From NCBI GenBank assembly GCA_035412805.1, contig DAONVO010000021.1, forward strand, positions 1-29,442: a stretch of 29,442 nt of DNA, in the 5' to 3' direction. The DNA is from DTU018 sp029550685 (GTDB lineage: Bacteria > Bacillota > Syntrophomonadia > Syntrophomonadales > Syntrophomonadaceae). Below the pieces are notes generated by a model. That model was not told the origin of the DNA, ran no database searches, and saw only the letters and a program-made list of their open reading frames with translations. Made by a program: the position numbers and the translations under genes. The number at the start of each line of letters is the position of its first letter. Within the stretch, counting starts at the first letter, position 1. Positions 22,713 to 29,442 of the stretch are shown piece after piece.

Positions 22713-23342
22713 TTAACGCTTTAAGGCCAGATTGAAGCTTAAGACCTCCAGGTTAACTGATAGGTCCACATTACGCAGAATCACCGAACTGGGAACTTTC
22801 AAGACCCGGGGAGAGAAGTTAAGGATAGCCTTAATGCCTGCTTGAACCAAACGGTCTGTAACATCCTGCGCAGCTGAAGCCGGTACGGAAACAACCCCCA
22901 CCCGGATATTGTTCTCTTTAACCCGATCCTGCAGTACATCAAGGGGTTCCACCAACACGTTGCCCAGCTTGGTCCCAATCCGGGCTGGGTCTACATCTAT
23001 GATGGTGCTGATATGAAATCCTCTTTCAGCAAACCCTTGATATAAGGCTAGGGCTGATCCCAGTTTGCCTGCTCCTACCAGAACAATATTCCAGGTTTGG
23101 TCCAGGCCCAATATTTTCATCAGGTGTCCATACAATTCGTCGACACGATAGCCTACCCCACGGGTACCAAATTCTCCAAAATAAGCCAGATCCTTGCGCA
23201 CCTGGGCTGAACTAACTCCCACGCCCTTGGCTATGTCCCCGGAGGAAACTGTAGCGACACCTTCGTCAAGTAGCTGGTGTAAAAAACGAGAATAAACAGA
23301 GAGCCGCATTACCGTTGCTTCAGGTATTTTATAGACCTTCAA
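22713..23342 (-). CDS. rex: Redox-sensing transcriptional repressor Rex
   Basis: A 209-aa Rex. The N-terminal winged helix (about 1-80) includes VSSGDIAKGVGVSSAQVRKDLAYFGEFGTRGVGY. The Rossmann domain has IVLVGAGKLGSALALY for NADH/NAD+ binding. It represses fermentation and respiration genes when the NADH/NAD+ ratio is low. I prefer the TTG at 23342, which lies 8 nt after AAGGAG; the alternative GTG at 23351 overlaps that site. A candidate Rex operator overlaps the putative promoter, so autoregulation is likely. It is bounded by the pit terminator upstream and its own terminator, making it a single-gene unit. Confidence 0.95.
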   Translation of the reverse strand: MKVYKIPEATVMRLSVYSRFLHQLLDEGVATVSSGDIAKGVGVSSAQVRKDLAYFGEFGTRGVGYRVDELYGHLMKILGLDQTWNIVLVGAGKLGSALALYQGFAERGFHISTIIDVDPARIGTKLGNVLVEPLDVLQDRVKENNIRVGVVSVPASAAQDVTDRLVQAGIKAILNFSPRVLKVPSSVILRNVDLSVNLEVLSFNLALKR

Positions 23343-23397
23343 GCTCCCCACTCCTTAAATGAAATTCAATCAGGTTGTTACCTTAATTCTATTTAAA

Positions 23398-23427
23398 ATT
23401 GTACCATTATTGTGAAATAGTTAGCAA
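23398..23427 (-). promoter_or_regulatory. Candidate rex promoter
   Basis: TTGCTA (23427-23422) and TACAAT (23403-23398) are 18 nt apart on the minus strand, 55 bp before the rex start. The -35 lies inside the candidate Rex operator. Confidence 0.5.
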
Positions 23428-23428
23428 T
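23409..23428. promoter_or_regulatory. Candidate Rex operator
   Basis: ATTGTGAA-ATAG-TTAGCAAT is an imperfect palindrome (6 of 8 paired positions) close to the known Rex site, TTGTGAA-N4-TTCACAA or TTGTTAA-N4-TTAACAA. It covers the -35 box of the rex promoter. Confidence 0.55.
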
Positions 23429-23441
23429 TATATCCAGAAAT

Positions 23442-23478
23442 AAAAAAGCCCTTGCTGTAGAACCTAGGAAAGAGCTTG
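23442..23478 (-). terminator. Terminator after pit
   Basis: On the minus strand AAGCTCTT pairs with AAGGGCTT (8 bp with one G-U pair), followed by six T. It starts 6 bp after the pit stop and insulates rex. Confidence 0.8.
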
Positions 23479-23483
23479 TCTTA

Positions 23484-24473
23484 TTATATAAATATATTTA
23501 TCAATTTGTAAAACAATAATGCTACTATAGCTGAAGAAGGTATGGTGACAAACCAGGCAATAACTATTTGGCGGGCGATATTCCAACGAACTCCACGTAA
23601 CCGCTTGGCGGCTCCTACTCCCATGATAGATGAAGAAACTACATGAGTAGTGCTGACGGGAACACCTAAAAGACTGGCGCAATAGATAACTGATGAAGCG
23701 GTGAAATCAGCAGCAAAACCATTAATCGGCTCAATACGAAAAATCTTGCCTCCCATAGTGCGAATGATTTTCCATCCACCCATAGCAGTTCCTGCAGCCA
23801 TAGCCATGGCACAGGCCAATTTTACCCATATTGGGACGGTAAAAGTACTTAAAAAGCCTCCTCCAACTAAAACCATAGTTATAATTCCCATGGTCTTTTG
23901 AGCATCATTGGATCCATGGGCAAAGGATGCCATACAGGCTGACACTACCTGGAGCTTGCGAAACTTATTATTAATTAGAGCAGGTGATCCTCCTTTGAAG
24001 AGCCAGAACAAGAGGGTCATTACCAGACTTCCGGCAGCTAGCCCTACCACCGGAGAAATAATGAGTCCGGCAAATATTTGCATAAACCCCAGCCAATTCA
24101 CATCTCCGAAGCTGAATCCAGCTATTACCGCCCCTACCAATCCTCCGATTAAAGCATGAGAGGAACTGCTGGGAATACCAAAATACCAGGTAAACAGGTT
24201 CCAGAATATGGCGCCAATCAGGCCAGCCATAATTACCAGGGGGGTAACCAGTTCCGGGGCAATTATGTTTTTTCCTATAGTAGCGGCAACAGCTGTCCCG
24301 CTTAGAGCTCCGAGGAAATTCAGGGTTGCAGCAACCATGATGGCATTACGTGGGGATAAGGCTTTTGTAGAAACCGAGGTGGCGATGGCGTTGGCAGTAT
24401 CATGAAAACCGTTGATATAGTCAAAAGCAAGGGCTAATATGACCACTAGCACGACTAGACCCAAACTAAACAT
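23484..24473 (-). CDS. pit: Pit-family inorganic phosphate transporter
   Basis: A 329-aa PiT/PHO-4 permease with about ten hydrophobic helices. Both family signature repeats are present: FDYINGFHDTANAIATSVSTKAL near the N-terminus and MASFAHGSNDAQKTMGIITM near the centre. It moves metal-phosphate complexes or phosphate with a cation. The length fits the short Firmicute type. Its ATG overlaps the end of the upstream DUF47 gene by 8 bp, so the two are translationally coupled. A terminator follows directly. Confidence 0.95.
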   Translation of the reverse strand: MFSLGLVVLVVILALAFDYINGFHDTANAIATSVSTKALSPRNAIMVAATLNFLGALSGTAVAATIGKNIIAPELVTPLVIMAGLIGAIFWNLFTWYFGIPSSSSHALIGGLVGAVIAGFSFGDVNWLGFMQIFAGLIISPVVGLAAGSLVMTLLFWLFKGGSPALINNKFRKLQVVSACMASFAHGSNDAQKTMGIITMVLVGGGFLSTFTVPIWVKLACAMAMAAGTAMGGWKIIRTMGGKIFRIEPINGFAADFTASSVIYCASLLGVPVSTTHVVSSSIMGVGAAKRLRGVRWNIARQIVIAWFVTIPSSAIVALLFYKLINIFI

Positions 24474-25098
24474 ATTTTACAGCGACTCCCTTTAAAAGGT
24501 TACTTACATTTTCGCAATAATCCAGGGTTGTCTCCAAGTGTTCGTAGATCTCTTTCCACTTTATTATCTCAACCACATTTTCGGTATTCTCAAAAAGAAG
24601 GGCAATTCCTGCTCTATACAGGTAATCCCCTTCATGTTCATAGGCGCGAATTGTTTCACATGATTCAATGATTTCTCTATGTTTATTGCGGATGTCCGGC
24701 AGCAGATCAACGGCAACTTTTATCTCCTCAGCAGCAGCCTGCAGAACATACACCATCTTAAGTACGTTGACGTCTTTAGGTCGACCCGTTTTATAAATGA
24801 TGACTTTTTCCATAGTCCCTTGTATATGGTCCAGTACATTGTTCAGTTCACGGGCTAATAATAATATATCCTCGCGGTCAAAAGGAGTAACAAAAGAGTC
24901 ATTGATATGATTCATTACCACAGCTAAAACTTGATCACCGCGTTCTTCAACTTCCTTAATCATATCCAAGGTTTCGGAAGGATCCTGGGGATGTTCAAAA
25001 AACCGCTTTAGAATTTCAGCTGCTTCCAAAATATACTCCGATAATTGGTTGAAATAGGTAAAGAATTTTTCATCCCGTGGCTTCAAGCGAAAACTCAC
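24466..25098 (-). CDS. DUF47 / PhoU-like phosphate transport regulator
   Basis: A 210-aa all-helical protein of the DUF47 (TIGR00153, PhoU-related) family. Its metal-binding-type acidic motifs include EVEERGDQVLAVVMNHINDSFVTPFDREDI (about 50-79) and AYEHEGDYLYR, plus repeated E/D-rich helices. DUF47 genes sit beside pit genes and are thought to regulate the permease, though the mechanism is not established. The start is a GTG at 25098 preceded by AAGGAGGT. A perfect TATAAT box and a series of Pho-box-like repeats lie upstream. Confidence 0.92.
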   Translation of the reverse strand: MSFRLKPRDEKFFTYFNQLSEYILEAAEILKRFFEHPQDPSETLDMIKEVEERGDQVLAVVMNHINDSFVTPFDREDILLLARELNNVLDHIQGTMEKVIIYKTGRPKDVNVLKMVYVLQAAAEEIKVAVDLLPDIRNKHREIIESCETIRAYEHEGDYLYRAGIALLFENTENVVEIIKWKEIYEHLETTLDYCENVSNLLKGVAVKYV

Positions 25099-25139
25099 CT
25101 GAATACCTCCTTAGTTTAAATCTTCTGTAATCTGCATTA

Positions 25140-25145
25140 ATTATA
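25140..25145 (-). promoter_or_regulatory. -10 box of the DUF47-pit promoter
   Basis: A perfect TATAAT on the minus strand, 41 bp before the GTG start. No -35 box is present at 17 nt (AACGGG there), the pattern expected when an activator supplies contact. Confidence 0.6.
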
Positions 25146-25167
25146 GCAAATAACCACTTTGTCCCGT

Positions 25168-25206
25168 TGTTAACAATTTGTTAATAAACTATTAATCACC
25201 GGTAAA
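25168..25206 (-). promoter_or_regulatory. Candidate Pho box (four direct repeats)
   Basis: On the minus strand four hexamers occur at an exact 11-bp period: TTTACC (25206-25201), TTAATA (25195-25190), TTAACA (25184-25179) and TTAACA (25173-25168). This matches the Bacillus PhoP site, TT(A/T/C)ACA repeats with 5-nt spacers, in spacing and number. Two copies are exact and two have one mismatch. The first hexamer and part of the second overlap the folC 3' end. The downstream genes are for phosphate transport. Confidence 0.6.
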
Positions 25207-26409
25207 ATACCTCCGGGCCTGGTCCAGCACATAGAATGAACCAGTAACCAGCATATACTGGTTGCTCCGCAGGTTACTGATCCCCTGTTCAACTGCCTCT
25301 ACAATGTTTTCCGTGGCCTGAACCGGAATATCCGGGAACAACTCTTCCCAGTATTCATAAACCCTGAACCAATTGGAACCACGCTCCCCCTGAGGCCGGG
25401 TAATTACGCAATAGCAAGTATTTTTTCCAAGATACTTCAGGGTATTCCAGGCATCTTTATCATTTACCATTCCGCAGACCAACACCCGCTTACGGTCGGG
25501 CAGCAGATCATGTAATGACCTGGACATGGACCGGGCGGCATGAGGATTGTGAGCAGCATCTACCAGAACCAGGGGTTGACGGCTGACCATTTCCAATCTT
25601 CCTGGTATATAGGCACTAAAAAGCGCATCTAAAATATGCTGGTCCTTCACTTTCCACCCTTGCTCTTCAAGCACAGATACTGCGGTTAAGGCACAAGCCA
25701 GGTTCTCGCGTTGAAAGGCTCCCGGCAGCGAAAACCAGACCTCATCGAGACTATGGGTGGGAGCCACGATATTTACAGACTGTCCGGTCAAGGTTTGCAG
25801 CTCCCCGGGCACAACTTGACTCAAGGATGTACTATACAAGGGAGCCTGCATGTCAGCGGCATAGCCTACTACCACTTCCAGGGCAGGCTCAGGCAACTGC
25901 CCGATCACTACGGGAACACGTCTCTTTATAATACCAGCCTTGTTATAGGCTATCTCTTCTAAAGTATTCCCCAGAACTGCAGTATGATCATAGTCTATAC
26001 TGGTTATTACCGATAGGAGAGGTTCAATGACATTGGTAGAATCGTATCGCCCGCCTAGACCGGTTTCCATAACCGCAATATCCACTTTTTGATCAGCAAA
26101 GTATTGATAGGCTACTGCCGTTAGGACCTCAAATTCGGTAGGGTGTTCTTCTCTTGTGATCTGCATCTTTTCGATGCAGTTATCAATAACATCCAGGTAG
26201 TGATTAAAATCATAACCTGCTATCTCCTGTCCATTAATGGTGATACGTTCGAAATAGGAATGGAGATGAGGAGAAGTGAAGCGGCCCACCCGGTAACCGG
26301 CACATGCCAAAATGGCTGATATCAACAGGGAAGTTGACCCCTTGCCATTAGTACCTGCCACATGCACACAAGGTATTTTCAGCTGGGGATTTCCCATAGC
26401 ATTCAACAA
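25192..26409 (-). CDS. folC: Folylpolyglutamate/dihydrofolate synthase FolC
   Basis: At least 405 aa. The Mur-ligase-type ATP site HVAGTNGKGSTS lies at about 16-27. FTSPHLHSYFERI, METGLGGRYDSTN, SIDYDHTAVLGNTLEEIAYNKAGI and VLVDAAHNPHAARSM follow in the family order. It adds glutamate to folates, and in many Firmicutes also makes dihydrofolate. The coordinates use the first standard start, a TTG at 26409 without a Shine-Dalgarno sequence. Family homology clearly begins earlier: the open frame upstream reads EDKLAKLGTFGSRPGLQRIQ, but it has no ATG, GTG or TTG. An ATA at 26475 overlaps the valS stop codon. It is probably co-transcribed with valS. Confidence 0.93.
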   Translation of the reverse strand: MLNAMGNPQLKIPCVHVAGTNGKGSTSLLISAILACAGYRVGRFTSPHLHSYFERITINGQEIAGYDFNHYLDVIDNCIEKMQITREEHPTEFEVLTAVAYQYFADQKVDIAVMETGLGGRYDSTNVIEPLLSVITSIDYDHTAVLGNTLEEIAYNKAGIIKRRVPVVIGQLPEPALEVVVGYAADMQAPLYSTSLSQVVPGELQTLTGQSVNIVAPTHSLDEVWFSLPGAFQRENLACALTAVSVLEEQGWKVKDQHILDALFSAYIPGRLEMVSRQPLVLVDAAHNPHAARSMSRSLHDLLPDRKRVLVCGMVNDKDAWNTLKYLGKNTCYCVITRPQGERGSNWFRVYEYWEELFPDIPVQATENIVEAVEQGISNLRSNQYMLVTGSFYVLDQARRYFTGD

Positions 26410-26471
26410 GGCCTGTATTCTCTGTAGACCAGGCCGGCTGCCGAAAGTCCCCAGCTTTGCCAGTTTATCCT

Positions 26472-29120
26472 CTATGACTGTTTCAAAATCTCTAGCCGTT
26501 GCAAAATACCCTCCTTTTTAACCCTCGCTTCCTCTGCTTTCGCTTTTTCCTTGGCAATAACCTCCTCCGGAGCCCGGGTCAAAAAAGTGGCATTGCCCAA
26601 TTTGGACTCGGCTTTCTGTAGGTCGGTTTCTGCTGTTTTCAGTTCTTTTTCCAGTCTCAAAATTTCCCGTTCTATATCGATAACGCCTTCCAACGGTACA
26701 TAAATCTCACACCAGGCGGTCAAAGCTGAGACCGCTTGTGACGGTTTGGTATCCAGCGTATTGACTACCTTAATCTGTTCCACCTGCGCCAGCTTTCGGA
26801 TATATTCCCTATTATCCTCAACCAAAGGTATCTTGGCCGTATCCCGTACCAGCAAAATGGTGTTTATGCGGGTGCCGGGCGCTATGTTAAACTCGGCCCG
26901 GATATTGCGCAGACTGCGGATAACACTCATCAACTGCTGCATATCTTCCATAGCCTGGGACCAAACTTCATCTTTAGCCGGCCAGGGATCAAGCATTATG
27001 GTTTCGTTATGACGAGGCAGGTTCTGGTATATTTCCTCTGTAATAAAAGGCATAAAAGGATGCAGGAGGCGTAGTATATCAATCAGTACCTGGAGCAGGA
27101 CATTTTGAGCAATCTGGCGGGCTCCAGGATCAGCGTTTTGCCCTAAACGCAATTTGACCAGTTCAATGTACCAGTCACAGAATTCATCCCAGATAAACTC
27201 GTACAGGGTCTTAGCCGCTTCACCCAAGTCATATTTTTCCAGCAGCTGGGTGACTTCTTCGGCAGTAATACCCAGACGAGAGATGATCCAGCGGTCAGCT
27301 AGAGTCAAGTCCTGTTCAGCTACCGTCTGAGGTTTGTAGCCTTCCATATTCATCAGCACAAACCGGGCCGCATTCCATATCTTGTTGGCAAAGTTGCGGG
27401 TGTTCTCCACCTTTTCCCAGTGGAAACGCACATCATTACCGGGTGTCACACCGGTGATCAGAGCAAAACGTAGGGTATCAGCCCCATACTTTTCTATTAC
27501 TTCAATGGGATCAATGCCATTGCCCAGTGATTTACTCATTTTACGGCCCTGGGCATCCAGTATTAACCCATGAATGTTTATATCATAAAAAGGAACTTGA
27601 CCGGTATGCTCCAGACCGGAAAATATCATGCGGGCCACCCAGAAGAAAATAATGTCCCGGCCGGTCACTAAAACACTGGTTGGATAAAAGGTTTGCAGAT
27701 CACGAGTATTATCTGGCCATCCCATTGTGGAGAAAGGCCACAGGGCACTGCTGAACCAGGTGTCCAGAACATCCTCATCCTGGCGCAGTTTATCAGAATT
27801 ACAGCTGGGACAGTGATCCGGGTCCGTCTTGCTGCAAATCACCTCACCGCACTCATCACAGTACCATACTGGTATGCGATGTCCCCACCATAACTGGCGG
27901 GAAATACACCAATCGCGAATATTTTCCATCCAGTTTAAATATATTTTGGTGAAACGCTCCGGCACAAAGCGGATATCCCCTTCCTTCACCCGGCGAATAG
28001 CCGGCTCAGCCAGAGGTTTCATGCGAACAAACCACTGCTTGGAAATCATAGGTTCAATAATCGTATCGCAGCGCTGGCAGTGACCTACGGCATGCTGGTG
28101 TTCTTCCACCTTAACCAGCAAACCTAAATCTTCCAAATCATCTACCACACGTTTCCGGCACTCAAAACGGTCTAAGCCCTGATAAGATCCGGCATTTTCG
28201 TTCATTATACCCGTGTCGCTCATTACCTTGATTTGCGCCAGGTTATGGCGCAGTCCCATTTCAAAGTCATTAGGATCATGGGCAGGAGTAACCTTAACGG
28301 CACCGGTACCAAACTCTTTATCAACATACTCATCAGCAAACACAGGTATAGGCCGGTTCATCAGGGGAAGAATCACATTGCGGCCTATCAAATGGCGATA
28401 TCTTTCGTCCTCAGGGTGTACTGCCACTCCCGTATCTCCCAGCATGGTCTCTGGGCGTGTAGTGGCTACTACCAGGTAATCATCGGCATTCTCGATAGGA
28501 TAGCGAATATACCACAGCTTGCCTGACGTATCCTCATGTTCTACTTCAATATCAGAAATGGCCGTTTTACATTTGGGGCACCAGTTGATTATGTAATCAC
28601 CCTGGTATATCAGTCCCTTATTATACAGGTTAACGAATACTTCACGTACAGCTCTGGAGCAACCTTCATCCATGGTAAACCTTTCCCGGCTCCAGTCGCA
28701 GGAAGACCCCAGCAGGCTCAATTGTTCAGTAATCCGACTCCCGTACAAATGCTTCCATTCCCAGACTCGTTCTACAAACTTTTCCCGTCCCAGGTCATAT
28801 CGGCTTAATCCCTCTCGGGACAAAGCTTCTTCCACTTTGGCCTGGGTGGCTATACCAGCATGGTCAGTTCCGGGAAGCCATAAAACATTGTAACCCTGCA
28901 TGCGTCTCCAACGGGTCAGAATATCCTGCAGGGTATTATCTAGAGCATGTCCCAGATGCAGTGAACCAGTAACATTGGGCGGTGGCATTACAATGGAAAA
29001 CATCGGCTTATCAGTATTTTCATTGGGAGCAAAGTAATTGCGGTCCTTCCAGAACTTGTACCACTTGTGTTCCACCTGACCAGGTTCATACACAGGCGGT
29101 AGTTGGTGAGCTGTGGACAT
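26472..29120 (-). CDS. valS: Valyl-tRNA synthetase
   Basis: An 882-aa class I synthetase. The HIGH motif appears as HLGH (55-58) in PPPNVTGSLHLGH. The editing CP1 domain includes TTRPETMLGDTGVAVHPEDERY. Zinc-finger-like cysteine pairs occur (WCPKCKTA, YCDECGE, CPSCNS). KMSKS lies near residue 525 in GRKMSKSLGNG. The C-terminal coiled-coil arm covers roughly the last 65 residues (EILRLEKELKTAETDLQKAES). Full length for the family. The ATG has AAGGAGG upstream. No T-box leader is recognisable in the 5' region, unlike valS of many Firmicutes. Confidence 0.98.
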   Translation of the reverse strand: MSTAHQLPPVYEPGQVEHKWYKFWKDRNYFAPNENTDKPMFSIVMPPPNVTGSLHLGHALDNTLQDILTRWRRMQGYNVLWLPGTDHAGIATQAKVEEALSREGLSRYDLGREKFVERVWEWKHLYGSRITEQLSLLGSSCDWSRERFTMDEGCSRAVREVFVNLYNKGLIYQGDYIINWCPKCKTAISDIEVEHEDTSGKLWYIRYPIENADDYLVVATTRPETMLGDTGVAVHPEDERYRHLIGRNVILPLMNRPIPVFADEYVDKEFGTGAVKVTPAHDPNDFEMGLRHNLAQIKVMSDTGIMNENAGSYQGLDRFECRKRVVDDLEDLGLLVKVEEHQHAVGHCQRCDTIIEPMISKQWFVRMKPLAEPAIRRVKEGDIRFVPERFTKIYLNWMENIRDWCISRQLWWGHRIPVWYCDECGEVICSKTDPDHCPSCNSDKLRQDEDVLDTWFSSALWPFSTMGWPDNTRDLQTFYPTSVLVTGRDIIFFWVARMIFSGLEHTGQVPFYDINIHGLILDAQGRKMSKSLGNGIDPIEVIEKYGADTLRFALITGVTPGNDVRFHWEKVENTRNFANKIWNAARFVLMNMEGYKPQTVAEQDLTLADRWIISRLGITAEEVTQLLEKYDLGEAAKTLYEFIWDEFCDWYIELVKLRLGQNADPGARQIAQNVLLQVLIDILRLLHPFMPFITEEIYQNLPRHNETIMLDPWPAKDEVWSQAMEDMQQLMSVIRSLRNIRAEFNIAPGTRINTILLVRDTAKIPLVEDNREYIRKLAQVEQIKVVNTLDTKPSQAVSALTAWCEIYVPLEGVIDIEREILRLEKELKTAETDLQKAESKLGNATFLTRAPEEVIAKEKAKAEEARVKKEGILQRLEILKQS

Positions 29121-29215
29121 GGAAATTGGCCTCCTTATCGGGTAAAACCCTCTAAATTATTTAAGCAATAGGCAAAATACCTGCCTGGTAATATCCTGTG
29201 AACCAATATTTGCTG

Positions 29216-29250
29216 ATTATACAATCTCAATTTTACTTAATAGTCAATGC
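29216..29250 (-). promoter_or_regulatory. Possible valS promoter region
   Basis: A perfect TATAAT (29221-29216) lies 95 bp before valS. TTGACT (29247-29242) is 20 nt away from it, longer than sigma-A promoters normally allow, so only the -10 is convincing. The rest of 29121-29405 holds no gene. It has one 7-bp inverted repeat (AATAGTC/GACTATT, 29239-29280) with a 28-nt loop. Confidence 0.35.
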
Positions 29251-29405
29251 TCCAGCAAGTTTATTCAGCAAAAGACTATTGACAAATAAGCATATTCTCT
29301 CAAATAGAATATCCAAACCCTTACTGATAGGCCTTGCTTATGTTAATCTAGTTTTAGTAATTGCTGTGAAAACTGTCCTCGCGTAAATGCAAAAGACAGC
29401 TATAC

Positions 29406-29438
29406 TGTCATCGCGAGCGCGTAGCGCGTGGCGATCTC
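29406..29438 (+). repeat. Dispersed GC-rich repeat, copy 4
   Basis: Begins TGTCATCGCGAG and ends GCGTGGCGATCTC, with CGCGTAGCGCG as its middle. Same family as the copies at 1-30, 9154-9183 and 9211-9239. It lies 4 bp from the window end. Confidence 0.7.
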
Positions 29439-29442
29439 TATG

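Noticed and set aside
25168..25184. Rex operator in the DUF47-pit upstream region
   Set aside because: TTGTTAA half-sites are present, but their spacing does not fit TTGTTAA-N4-TTAACAA, while the direct 11-bp period fits a Pho box.
29198..29386. 62-codon plus-strand ORF upstream of valS
   Set aside because: No ribosome-binding site, AT-rich composition and no recognisable motif; likely chance.
1..29442. CRISPR arrays, tRNA, rRNA, defence or prophage genes
   Set aside because: I looked for regularly spaced repeats, tRNA-like T-loops and typical phage or defence proteins and saw none.

Overview
The window reads as chromosomal DNA from an anaerobic, endospore-lineage Firmicute of the Clostridia, most like the Syntrophomonas/Pelotomaculum/Moorella group. 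That placement is inferred from gene content and order, not from a database match. Pointers are the rplU-prp-rpmA-spo0B-obg block, an L27 protein with the Firmicute-type cleavable N-terminus, SpoIVFA/SpoIVFB, Rex, a MinCDE set that includes MinE, and strong Shine-Dalgarno sequences with frequent GTG and TTG starts. About 25 of the 26 recognisable genes lie on the minus strand; the exception is one nitronate-monooxygenase/FabK-like gene on the plus strand.

Layout in transcription order (minus strand, high to low coordinates): valS and folC (29120-25192); a PhoU-like DUF47 protein and a Pit phosphate transporter (25098-23484) behind a candidate four-repeat Pho box; rex (23342-22713) behind a candidate Rex operator; DUF4321 and maf; then radC, mreB, mreC, mreD and a PBP2-type transpeptidase (21548-16243), closed by a terminator; minC, minD and minE (16078-14344), closed by a second terminator; rodA from its own promoter (14144-13008); a DUF1232 protein; the plus-strand flavoenzyme; spoIVFA and spoIVFB behind a possible sigma-E promoter; a gene-poor 0.8-kb stretch with inverted repeats; a MutS2-like protein without a Smr domain; a radical SAM/DUF2344 pair; RNase G; an L21-leader-like element with rplU, prp and rpmA; and finally a short Spo0B-like protein with obgE.

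The genes fit a cell-envelope, division and sporulation neighbourhood. MreBCD, PBP2 and RodA make the elongation machinery; MinCDE places the septum; SpoIVFA/B belong to the mother-cell pro-sigma-K processing complex; Prp removes the L27 extension; ObgE and RNase G act in ribosome and rRNA maturation. Compared with the Bacillus subtilis maf-radC-mreBCD-minCD-spoIVFAB-rplU-ysxB-rpmA-spo0B-obg order, this copy has gained PBP2, minE, rodA, the flavoenzyme, mutS2 and the radical SAM pair.

Most of the window is ordinary core genome. The best leads are: the Pho box before DUF47-pit; folC and radC, which both lack a normal start codon where homology requires one; a 754-bp intergenic segment bounded by perfect 17-bp inverted repeats and holding a broken small ORF with tandem terminators; a dispersed GC-rich repeat present in the middle and at both extreme ends of the window; the truncated Spo0B-like protein; and the Smr-less MutS2. 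I see no clear novel defence, CRISPR or biosynthetic system, and no rRNA or tRNA genes.
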